Shown piece after piece: positions 1-6,152 of a stretch of 25,330 nt of DNA. The stretch is from DATDVT01 sp035289905. Lineage in GTDB: Archaea; Nanobdellota; Nanobdellia; SCGC-AAA011-G17; GW2011-AR18. The stretch is taken from the NCBI GenBank assembly GCA_035289905.1, contig DATDVT010000033.1, positions 1 to 25,330 on the forward strand, written 5' to 3'. Under the pieces are notes generated by a model, which was given only the letters and a program-made list of their open reading frames with translations, was not told where the DNA came from and ran no database searches. Both the position numbers and the translations under genes were made by a program. Every line of letters starts with the position of its first letter. Within the stretch, counting starts at the first letter, position 1.

Positions 1-2
1 AA

Positions 3-179
3 GTAACTACTTCTTTAAAAGATGAAAAAGTAAAAAAGAGAGAAATAGCTGGTTTATTAGAAGCAATGGATAAATATAATTTACAAGAAGGATTAATAAT
101 CACAGAAGATGAAAAAGAAATAATAAGTTTTAATAGTAAAATAATAAAAGTTATTCCTCTATATAAATGGTTGGAATAG
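3..179 (+). CDS. C-terminal end of an AAA/DUF4143-type ATP-binding protein (partial)
   Basis: The reading frame is open from the window edge to a TAG at 177-179 and gives the last 58 residues of a protein whose start lies outside the window. It includes KREIAGLLEAMDKYNLQEG, then GLIIT, then an acidic stretch, and ends IKVIPLYKWLE. From memory, the pattern (K)RE..ALLEA...., GLIIT, IKVIPLWKWL is typical of the C-terminal nuclease-like part of archaeal AAA ATPases annotated as DUF4143. These are common, mobile accessory genes in archaea. The P-loop itself is not visible, so whether the gene is intact is unknown. A T-run follows the stop at about 179-186 and could end transcription. Confidence 0.75.
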   Translation, partial: VTTSLKDEKVKKREIAGLLEAMDKYNLQEGLIITEDEKEIISFNSKIIKVIPLYKWLE

Positions 180-215
180 TTTTTTTAAGAATAATATATA
201 AATTTAATATTACCT

Positions 216-756
216 TTATTTCCTATGGGAAAATTTTCGTACCCCGAGAGCAGGACCCTCATACGATGGACCCGCGTAGCAGCTCAAGACGACCCCATCT
301 GAACCAGCATCAAACCTGACGACAGAATTATTATCTGATCTTGGAAAGTAATAAGTTAATTCGTCTACAGAATTGTTTAATGCCCTTATTCTTTCTGGTC
401 TAAGCACTCCTTGCTTGAGAAAGCATTCCTTTATTTTCTCCAATTTTATTTTGATCTATTGTTATAAAAAAGCTATCTTCACTAAAATCATTTCTTGCAA
501 CCATCCAAGTAGATTTTCCACCGTTATCTGCATCTCCTCCAAAAAAATATCTGTGAATATCCATCATTAATTGTAATTTTCCACACCTTGTGTCACCTAA
601 ACATAAATAAGCGCCACCTATTAATGTCAAAATCTTGGGAATATCGCTAAAAGGAACTTGTATTGATTGTGGTGTTTGATTTCTATAGCCTATGAGAGTC
701 ATTGCATTACTAGAATTTACAAAAGTTGGAAACTCTAATTCATTATAAGTTAGCAT
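216..756 (-). pseudogene. Frameshifted P-loop ATPase-like gene with a variable-region-like 3' end
   Basis: Two minus-strand frames (756 to 400 and 443 to 216) join into one 179-residue product if one extra base near 402 is ignored. The restored reading then runs QARSARPERIRALNN. The first part has a degenerate Walker A-like GDTRCGKL, then MMDIHRYFFGGDADNGGKS and WMVARNDF, which looks like the start of an AAA+ type ATPase. The Walker lysine is followed by Leu, not Ser/Thr. After VDEL the sequence changes character: the last ~35 residues (RFDAGSDGVVLSCY to ALGVRKF) resemble the end of a C-type-lectin-fold domain. The DNA there is GC-rich, 47 of 80 bases at 241-320. A TATA-like box on the minus strand at about 777-787 suits the ATG at 756. 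The gene is either decayed, carries a sequencing error, or needs a +1 shift at the in-frame UAG. Confidence 0.55.
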
Positions 757-776
757 AATCGTTGTTACTCATAAGT

Positions 777-787
777 AATATATAAAA
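777..787 (-). promoter_or_regulatory. TATA-like box of the frameshifted ATPase-like gene
   Basis: On the minus strand this reads TTTTATATATT and lies about 21-31 bases before the ATG at 756, the usual archaeal spacing for a nearly leaderless transcript. A related copy of the MNT operator core (AATCGTT at 757-763) abuts the start codon. Confidence 0.45.
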
Positions 788-808
788 CTTACTAAATTGA
801 TTAATTAA

Positions 809-827
809 TTAAAGAAACAATCGTTCT
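809..827 (+). repeat. 19-bp direct repeat, copy 1 (candidate operator)
   Basis: TTAAAGAAACAATCGTTCT occurs here and again, identical, at 858-876, with starts 49 bp apart. It sits between the divergent ATPase-like gene and the MNT nucleotidyltransferase gene. An exact 19-mer containing CG is very unlikely by chance in DNA this AT-rich. The core AACAATCGTT recurs in front of the second MNT gene at 7270-7279. Confidence 0.7.
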
Positions 828-857
828 TTTAATAGTACAATATTGATCAAAAACTAT

Positions 858-876
858 TTAAAGAAACAATCGTTCT
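858..876 (+). repeat. 19-bp direct repeat, copy 2 (candidate operator overlapping the promoter)
   Basis: This is identical to 809-827. It overlaps the TATA-like CTATTTAAAG at 854-863 and ends eight bases before the ATG at 884, so a protein bound here would block the promoter. The downstream protein has an N-terminal winged helix, so self-repression is the simplest reading (inference). Confidence 0.7.
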
Positions 877-883
877 ATAAAGT

Positions 884-1432
884 ATGATTACTAAATATGC
901 TTTAATCAACATTTTCGTATTTTTAAGAAATGCTCTTGAAAAAGAATCAGTTAGATCATTAGCTAGAAAATTAAAAATTAGCCCTTCTACTTCAAAAAAA
1001 AGTTTAGATTATTTATTTGAAAAAGAGATCTTAAAGAAAGAAGTGATAGGCAATGTTTATCAATATTATTTAAATAATGAAAATATTTTAACAAGACAAT
1101 TGAAAATAACTTGTTCTATAGCAGAACTGAATGAAGTGAATCTAGTAAAAGAAATAATTGAAAGTTATCCTTCAGTTTCTTCAATTGTTTTATTTGGTTC
1201 TGTAGCTAAAGGTTACGATACATCAAAAAGTGATATTGATTTATTAGTTTTATCCAGTAAACCTTTAGAAATTAGACCCTTGAAAGCTGAAAACAAATTA
1301 AAAAGAGAATTACCTATAGTAAAATATACATTTTCCCAATGGAGAGAAAAGGCATTATTAGATCCTGTTTTTTATCAAAAGGTTATTATTGATGGAATTT
1401 GCTTATATGGAGAATTACCCATGGTAAAATGA
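884..1432 (+). CDS. Winged-helix MNT-type nucleotidyltransferase (MntA-like antitoxin)
   Basis: This 182-residue protein has an N-terminal winged helix (about residues 1-70, with VRSLARKLKISPSTSKKSLDYL as recognition region) followed by a minimal nucleotidyltransferase domain. The catalytic signature GSVAKGYDTSKSDID (residues 105-119) fits the GSx10DxD pattern of MntA enzymes. In characterised pairs MntA acts as antitoxin by attaching AMP to its partner HEPN toxin. The downstream HEPN gene overlaps this one by ATGA at 1429-1432, implying co-translation. The winged helix suggests it also represses its own promoter through the 19-bp repeats just upstream. The family call is firm; the toxin-antitoxin role is inferred from the pairing. 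Confidence 0.88.
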   Translation: MITKYALINIFVFLRNALEKESVRSLARKLKISPSTSKKSLDYLFEKEILKKEVIGNVYQYYLNNENILTRQLKITCSIAELNEVNLVKEIIESYPSVSSIVLFGSVAKGYDTSKSDIDLLVLSSKPLEIRPLKAENKLKRELPIVKYTFSQWREKALLDPVFYQKVIIDGICLYGELPMVK

Positions 1433-1848
1433 ATATAAAAGAATGTTTGGAAAAAGGATTATTAAGAAAAGAGAATATAGATTTAGAAAAAGCTAAAAAA
1501 TCTATGCAAATTGCAGAATATAAACTAGAACGTGCTAAAAAATTATTTGAATTAGATATTTATGATGAAAGTGTAGTTAATAGCTATGCCTCTATGTTTC
1601 ATACTTGTAGAGCTTTATTGTTTAAAGAAGGATTTACTGAAAAAAGTCATTATGCTCTATTTATATTTATTAAAGAAAAATATAAAGATAAAATAGAGAA
1701 GAAATTTATTAATGAATTTAATAATTTAAGATTAGAAAGGCATGAGATAACTTATGGTTTAGATAAATTTATTGTCAATAAGGAAGAAACTAAACAGGTT
1801 TTAGAGATTACTAAAGACTTTTTAGAAGTCATTAAGAAATTAATATGA
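1429..1848 (+). CDS. HEPN-domain protein, probable toxin partner of the upstream MNT protein
   Basis: The ATG at 1429 is chosen because it overlaps the MNT stop as ATGA; the frame also allows a start at 1399, inside the MNT gene. The product has 139 residues, is all helical and belongs to the HEPN group. Near residues 98-110 it reads NNLRLERHEITYG. This has Arg and His, but spaced Rx3H, not the Rx4-6H of canonical HEPN ribonucleases; an R-x4-Y pattern (RHEITY) is also present, as in many PF05168-type members. It would act as an RNase toxin controlled by AMPylation if it behaves like HepT. RNase activity is less certain because of the motif spacing. The stop at 1846-1848 is followed directly by the bud32 remnant. 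Confidence 0.8.
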   Translation: MNIKECLEKGLLRKENIDLEKAKKSMQIAEYKLERAKKLFELDIYDESVVNSYASMFHTCRALLFKEGFTEKSHYALFIFIKEKYKDKIEKKFINEFNNLRLERHEITYGLDKFIVNKEETKQVLEITKDFLEVIKKLI

Positions 1849-1850
1849 TT

Positions 1851-1950
1851 TTTTCTTATATGTTCCCCCAGTTTCTACTTTTAATAATCTTTGCATTATT
1901 GCTTCTATAACCTTTTAAAACTGATTTTAATAATGTTCTGATTCTAGTAT
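1851..1950 (-). pseudogene. Decayed copy of the bud32 3' end
   Basis: Read on the minus strand, this matches the end of the intact bud32 gene at about 2957-3100. Positions 1881-1905 are identical to 2990-3014 (25 bp), and neighbouring blocks align around two gaps of about 19 and 20 bases. One frame still reads EAIMQRLLKVETGGTYKK, against EAIMQRLLSVESRGRYKRKK in the intact kinase; another reads VLKGYR as in the intact gene. The gaps break the frame and nothing upstream of this part remains, so it cannot be functional. It separates the HEPN gene from fic and marks a past duplication or replacement at the bud32 3' end. Confidence 0.8.
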
Positions 1951-1979
1951 TAGTTTAGTAACCCTACAAAATAGTAAGA

Positions 1980-1989
1980 TTTATAAATA
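1980..1989 (+). promoter_or_regulatory. TATA-like box of fic
   Basis: TTTATAAATA is centred about 25 bases before the ATG at 2009, with no obvious Shine-Dalgarno sequence between. This suggests a leaderless mRNA. It lies just beyond the bud32 remnant, so fic has its own promoter. Confidence 0.5.
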
Positions 1990-2008
1990 AATAGGGTTAT
2001 AGCTAATT

Positions 2009-2953
2009 ATGTTTGTAACAAAGAAGAAAATACATGAAAAAGAAAGATTCTATCTAGAAAAGTCTATTCGGTTATTGAATGGAAAAATTAAGAAATTCTC
2101 TTTATATCTAAAGGATTATAATGAAAATATAAATCTACAGGGATATGAAGAAAAGCTTAATAAAAAAATTGAACAAGAACAAATTGCATTTATAGTAAGT
2201 TATTATGAAAAGGATTATATTTTTGATGAAAAATTAATAAAAGAATTAGAACTTATGAAATTAAATTATAAATCAATTATTACTAAATTAACAAAAAAAC
2301 AATTAGAAGATATTATTGATAGGTTTGCTATTAATTTTACATATGAATCTAATGCAATTGAAGGAAATTCTTTAACGTTGAAAGATGTAACTATTCTTTT
2401 AACTGAAAAAAAAGTTATAAAGAGAAAAGATCTTAGAGAGATTTATGAAACATTAAACACCAAAGAAGCTTTAAATTTGATTTTTGAAAATAAATTTAAG
2501 ATTAAAAAGGAAGATATAATAAAATTGCATTCCATTATTGTAAAAGATACAGGAGTTACTATAGGTTATAAAAAATTCCCAAATTTTTTATTGGGAAGAA
2601 ATATTAAAACAACCTCTCCTGAATTTGTTGAGAAAGAAATTAATGAACTTATATTTTGGTATAATAATACTAAAATGCATCCTTTAAAGAAAGCTATTGT
2701 TTTTCATGGAAAATTTGAAAAAATTCATCCGTTTGAAGATGGAAATGGAAGAACTGGAAGAATGTTGGTCAATATTATTCTGTTAAATAATGATTATCCA
2801 CCTATAATTATTAGAAAAACACATAAGCTTAGTTATTTTTCTGCTTTAGAGGCATTTGATAATAAACATCAAGATAAATTAATTAGATTTTTTATTGAAA
2901 AATATAAAGATACTTACAAAAAATTCTTTGAAATTTATTTTAAGTATTTGTAA
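2009..2953 (+). CDS. Fic-domain AMP-transferase with N-terminal inhibitory helix
   Basis: This 314-residue protein carries the complete Fic catalytic motif HPFEDGNGRTGR at residues 240-251, with the invariant His. Residues 114-119 (SNAIEG) match the inhibitory motif (S/T)xxxE(G/N), placed before the Fic core as in class II enzymes. The protein should therefore be autoinhibited until the glutamate is displaced. Fic enzymes usually transfer AMP from ATP to a hydroxyl side chain of a target protein. Residues 1-105 are charged and helical and may bind the target. The gene converges on bud32, and the two overlap by 14 bases at 2940-2953. No separate antitoxin gene is adjacent. Target and cellular role are unknown. 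Confidence 0.92.
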   Translation: MFVTKKKIHEKERFYLEKSIRLLNGKIKKFSLYLKDYNENINLQGYEEKLNKKIEQEQIAFIVSYYEKDYIFDEKLIKELELMKLNYKSIITKLTKKQLEDIIDRFAINFTYESNAIEGNSLTLKDVTILLTEKKVIKRKDLREIYETLNTKEALNLIFENKFKIKKEDIIKLHSIIVKDTGVTIGYKKFPNFLLGRNIKTTSPEFVEKEINELIFWYNNTKMHPLKKAIVFHGKFEKIHPFEDGNGRTGRMLVNIILLNNDYPPIIIRKTHKLSYFSALEAFDNKHQDKLIRFFIEKYKDTYKKFFEIYFKYL

Positions 2954-3557
2954 CTTTTTTTCTTTTATATCTTCCTCTAGATTCTACACTTAATAATCTT
3001 TGCATTATTGCTTCATAATTATTAGAATTGTTCCTATATCCTTTTAAAACCGATTTGAATAGATCTTCGAAATATAAATAATGTTTTGATTCTAAGGCCT
3101 GTTTTATTAGATGTAAATCTACAGCTTTGTGTTCTGTTTTCTCATCTATGTAACTCAAACCAAAATCAATAAAGTATAATTTATCTTTTTTTAGTAGCAT
3201 ATTTGATGTAGTTAAATCCCCATGAATTATATTATTATTGTGCAAAATAGCTATTTGTTTGCCTATTAATTCTGCAATTTCATATTTATTTTTTAAAGAG
3301 TCTAAGGCCTCTGATAATTTTAATCCATCAATAAATTCCATTTTAATTGTCATATCTTTATCACAGAAATCAAGAATTTTTGGGACAGGAATTAAATCTC
3401 TTGCTCTTTTTAGAATTTTTGTTTCTCTTCTTGTTCTTGTTTTTCTTAACCTTTCATCAATTTCTTGAATTCTGTAAGATTTTTTTATTCTTTTTTTTAG
3501 AACATTATTCTTTTCTTTGATAATTATTGCTTCTGCACCTTGTGAAATTATTTCCAT
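2940..3557 (-). CDS. bud32: Bud32/PRPK, small kinase subunit of the KEOPS complex
   Basis: At 205 residues this has the length of a standalone archaeal Bud32; it is not fused to Kae1 as in some archaea. It shows the glycine-poor start EIISQGAEAIIIKE, the catalytic loop HGDLTTSN (112-119), DFG at 131-133, and a basic tail ending RGRYKRKK that is typical of the family. Bud32 is the ATPase/kinase subunit of KEOPS, which makes the t6A modification of ANN-decoding tRNAs. The other KEOPS genes are not in the window. Its 3' end overlaps fic and has a decayed partial copy at 1851-1950, so this end of the gene has seen recombination. The start at 3557 fits the family N-terminus. Confidence 0.93.
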   Translation of the reverse strand: MEIISQGAEAIIIKEKNNVLKKRIKKSYRIQEIDERLRKTRTRRETKILKRARDLIPVPKILDFCDKDMTIKMEFIDGLKLSEALDSLKNKYEIAELIGKQIAILHNNNIIHGDLTTSNMLLKKDKLYFIDFGLSYIDEKTEHKAVDLHLIKQALESKHYLYFEDLFKSVLKGYRNNSNNYEAIMQRLLSVESRGRYKRKKVTNT

Positions 3558-3608
3558 CTTAATTTATAAAAGAAAAAGTATTATTAAATTTATGCTATTA
3601 ATTATAGT
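3558..3608. promoter_or_regulatory. Divergent promoter region between bud32 and the 122-residue orphan gene
   Basis: This 51-bp spacer is almost pure A/T. AAATTTATGC at 3585-3594 is about 20 bases before the ATG at 3609, and TTATTAAAT/ATTTAATAA at about 3582-3590 is suitably placed for bud32 on the other strand. The assignment is weak because the whole spacer is TATA-like. Confidence 0.3.
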
Positions 3609-3977
3609 ATGGTAGTTATACATTATTCCTCCCCTTTTGTTTTAAGTGAAAACAATAAAGGAGATGTATTTATTGCAATTAAAGATTTATTTGAAATTAT
3701 GTTAATGTATGATGTAGAAGGAAAATATGTTCTTAATGAAGTAGGTATTCAAAGAATAAAGGGTTTAGAATGCGGATTTATAGGATCTTATTCAAGAAAT
3801 CTTAATAAAAAAACTAGAGAAACTCTTTATAGATTTAATCCATTTCAAATAATTGTATTTGATGAACCTAATGACTTGGTTGTTAGAGTTCATGAAGGCA
3901 GAGAAAAACTTTATTTATATCTATCATTAAGAAGAAATTTGAAATCAAACAAATATATTTTAAATGTTATTGATTAG
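3609..3977 (+). CDS. Hypothetical protein, 122 residues
   Basis: I do not recognise this family. The product is soluble, of mixed alpha/beta appearance, with no signal peptide, membrane segment or metal-binding cluster. It starts MVVIHYSSPF, has a repeated pattern of hydrophobic strands (QIIVFDEPNDLVVRVHEG, LYLYLSLRRNL), and ends KYILNVID. It starts 51 bases from bud32, which is divergent, and its last four bases overlap the end of srp54, which converges on it. Codon use and density match the neighbours and the ORF fills the space between two core genes exactly, so it is probably real. The start at 3609 is the first ATG and lies at promoter distance. Confidence 0.6.
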   Translation: MVVIHYSSPFVLSENNKGDVFIAIKDLFEIMLMYDVEGKYVLNEVGIQRIKGLECGFIGSYSRNLNKKTRETLYRFNPFQIIVFDEPNDLVVRVHEGREKLYLYLSLRRNLKSNKYILNVID

Positions 3978-5311
3978 AATTTCATTTTATTTTTAAACTT
4001 TTTCATTAATTTTTCTGGATCTTGACTTTTCATCATTTTCATTAACTTTTTAGAGTTTCTATATTGTTTTAGTAATTCTCTAATTTCAGAAACTTCAGTT
4101 CCAGAACCTTTAGCTATTCTTTCTATTCTTGAAACAGATAATACTTCTGGGTCTTCTAATTCTTTTTTACTCATAGACTGGAGCATAAATTTCCATTTCT
4201 TTAATTTTTCTTCTTGAACATCAAGCATTTCTTTAGGAACATTTAAATTACCCATTCCAGGAATTAGATCCATTATTTTATTTAATGGACCCATTTTACT
4301 CATTGCTTCCATTTGTTCGTATAAATCAATAAAATTAAACTCTCCTTTAAGAAATTTTTTTCCTAAGTCTCCTGCTTGCTCTTGAGATATTGCTTCTTCT
4401 GCTTTTTCTAATAAAGCCTCTAAGTCACCCATACCTAAAAGTCTTGAGATAAAACCTTTTGGATTAAATAATTCTATGTCATCAACTTTTTCTCCAATCC
4501 CTATAAATTTTATTGGTGCTTTTGTTGCTGCACAAGCAGTTATTGCTCCACCCCCCTTACCTGTACCATCAACTTTTGTTAAAAAAACTCCTGTAATATT
4601 ACATGATTTATGAAATGCTTCTGCTTGTTTTTGTGTTGCTTGACCAATATCTGCAGAAAGTACTAATAAACGTTCTTGTGGTTTAATTAAATTAGTTATA
4701 TTGATTATTTCTGTGATTAAATCTTCTGAAAGTGCGTCTCTTCCTGAAGTATCAATTAACACTAAATCATATTTATCTAATTCTTTTTCAAACTCTTTGT
4801 AGATTTTTTTTGGATCTTTTTCAGTTTTATTTATGAAGCAAGAAATATTTATTGCTTTTGAAACTTGTTCTAATTGATCCATAGCTGCAGCTCTGTGAAC
4901 ATCTAAACCCAGATTTGCAACCTTAAAACCTCTTTTTGAATAATATTTTGCTACCTTGGCTATTGAACTTGTTTTTCCAGAGCCGTATAAGCCTATAAAC
5001 ATTATTTTGAATGGTTTTTGGTCTAAACTTATTTCTACTTTATCTTTACCTACAAAATTAACTAATTCTTCATAGACTATATTAATTAAATGCTCCTTTT
5101 GTGTGATTGTCTGTGGTATTTTTTCATCTTTAATTCTTTGTTTTATTTTATTAGATAAATCTAGAACTAGTTTTACATTTACATCAGACTGCAATAATGA
5201 TCTTTGAATATCTTTTATTAACTCATCAATCAGAGTATCATCTACAAACACAGCTTTTGCTATTTTGCTTAATGTTTCTTTTAATGAAGATCCTAGTTTT
5301 TCTAAAACCAT
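3974..5311 (-). CDS. srp54: SRP54, signal recognition particle GTPase
   Basis: This 445-residue protein has the three SRP54 domains. The N domain covers residues 1-95. The G domain includes the P-loop GLYGSGKT (107-114), DVHRAAAMDQLE (137-148), DTSGR (187-191) and TKVDGTGKGGGA (245-256). The M domain runs from about 300 and contains MGPLNKIMDLIPGMG and the RNA-binding SRIERIAKGSGT region. It binds 7S RNA and hydrophobic signal sequences and docks on FtsY, which is encoded 2.4 kb downstream in the same direction. The closing basic tail is short and ends KFKNKMKF. G2 reads DVHRAAA in place of the more common DTFRAGA/DVYRPAA; otherwise the GTPase motifs are complete. Confidence 0.97.
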   Translation of the reverse strand: MVLEKLGSSLKETLSKIAKAVFVDDTLIDELIKDIQRSLLQSDVNVKLVLDLSNKIKQRIKDEKIPQTITQKEHLINIVYEELVNFVGKDKVEISLDQKPFKIMFIGLYGSGKTSSIAKVAKYYSKRGFKVANLGLDVHRAAAMDQLEQVSKAINISCFINKTEKDPKKIYKEFEKELDKYDLVLIDTSGRDALSEDLITEIINITNLIKPQERLLVLSADIGQATQKQAEAFHKSCNITGVFLTKVDGTGKGGGAITACAATKAPIKFIGIGEKVDDIELFNPKGFISRLLGMGDLEALLEKAEEAISQEQAGDLGKKFLKGEFNFIDLYEQMEAMSKMGPLNKIMDLIPGMGNLNVPKEMLDVQEEKLKKWKFMLQSMSKKELEDPEVLSVSRIERIAKGSGTEVSEIRELLKQYRNSKKLMKMMKSQDPEKLMKKFKNKMKF

Positions 5312-5327
5312 ATGTTTTCTTTAATTA

Positions 5328-5343
5328 GATGATTTATATTATT
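5328..5343 (-). promoter_or_regulatory. TATA-like promoter of srp54
   Basis: On the minus strand the sequence AATAATATAAATCATC contains TAATATAAAT at 5331-5340, 20-29 bases before the ATG at 5311. This is normal spacing for a short-leader archaeal transcript. Confidence 0.4.
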
Positions 5344-5383
5344 TACCAATTATAAAATTCTATACTTTTTATAGTATTCTTTT

Positions 5384-5539
5384 CTATTCTATTAGAATAT
5401 TAGCATCTTTACCATAACCCGCATTTATACAAACAGTTTGATTAACTCTATCTTTATCGAAATGTTCGTGTATATGGCCTCCAATACATAATAAAGGTTG
5501 ATATTTCTCTATTAATTCTCTTGTAATTAAAAATTTCAT
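5384..5539 (-). pseudogene. C-terminal fragment of a metallophosphoesterase
   Basis: The 51 residues from the ATG at 5537-5539 match only the end of calcineurin-like phosphoesterases: IEKYQPLLCIGGHIHEH followed by VCINAGYG. GHIH is the last metal-binding motif of that fold. The DxH, GDxxD and GNHE motifs, which supply most metal ligands and should precede it by about 150 residues, are absent. The start overlaps the stop of the upstream hydrolase gene as ATGA, so the fragment would still be translated by coupling. It is probably a remnant left when the front of the gene was lost, but a retained small protein cannot be excluded. Confidence 0.65.
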
Positions 5540-6132
5540 AATTCTATATCCTCTATTGTCGTTTTTATATTGATTTTGTTGCATAAAGTTATAAAAAATT
5601 TTGCGTCTTCTTTTGTTCCTGTGATTTTTCCCCAGTGAATTGGAATAACTAATTTTGGTTTGATTATTTTTACTGCTTCGAATGCTTCTTTGTAATCCAT
5701 TGTGTAAGTTCCACCTATTGGAATGAATAAAATGTCTATATTTTTTAAATCATTAAACTCTTTCATTAGATTACAATCACCTATGAATAAAATTCTTTTG
5801 TTTTCGATAGTCAAAATATAAGATAGCCAACCTTTTTCTTTGGGATGAAACTTTTCATTATAGCAAGGGATTGTTTCTATTTTAATTCCTTTTTCTATTA
5901 TTTCTTGATTTGGTGCTAATTTAATTGAATCGATATTTACATCTTTTGGAGTGATAATGATTGTATTGCTTGTTTTTAATTTATTTATATCTTCGATTGA
6001 AAAATGATCATAATGTGTATGTGTGATTAAAATTAAATCTGCTTTTTCACCCTCTACTTTAAATGGATCTAAGTAAATAGTTAAATTTGATTTTATTTTT
6101 ACTGAACTATGCCCTAGGGGAATAATAATCAT
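5536..6132 (-). CDS. Metal-dependent hydrolase with metallo-beta-lactamase fold (UPF0173-like)
   Basis: The product has 198 residues. It has the signature HTHYDH at 38-43, a conserved His at about 96 (KFHPKEKGW), GDC at 118-120 (GDxN-type ligand loop) and a late His in VIPIHWGK at about 162-168. Together these form the two-metal site of the family. Its closest group by length and motif layout is the small UPF0173-like hydrolases (L-ascorbate-6-phosphate lactonase-like), whose natural substrate is mostly unknown. It should be soluble and cytoplasmic. The gene is followed by a coupled metallophosphoesterase fragment and preceded by the HEPN gene in the same direction. The fold is certain; the substrate is not. 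Confidence 0.88.
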   Translation of the reverse strand: MIIIPLGHSSVKIKSNLTIYLDPFKVEGEKADLILITHTHYDHFSIEDINKLKTSNTIIITPKDVNIDSIKLAPNQEIIEKGIKIETIPCYNEKFHPKEKGWLSYILTIENKRILFIGDCNLMKEFNDLKNIDILFIPIGGTYTMDYKEAFEAVKIIKPKLVIPIHWGKITGTKEDAKFFITLCNKINIKTTIEDIEL

Positions 6133-6152
6133 AAGAAAAGTAATTAAAAGAA

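Noticed and set aside
238..330. GC-rich patch considered as a structured RNA or tRNA gene
   Set aside because: No cloverleaf, T-loop consensus or long stem could be found, while the minus strand keeps an open frame through it with a C-type-lectin-like ending; a coding explanation fits better.
1399..1428. Upstream start for the first HEPN protein (ten extra residues)
   Set aside because: These codons lie inside the MNT gene and do not resemble HEPN; the ATG at 1429 gives the usual ATGA overlap.
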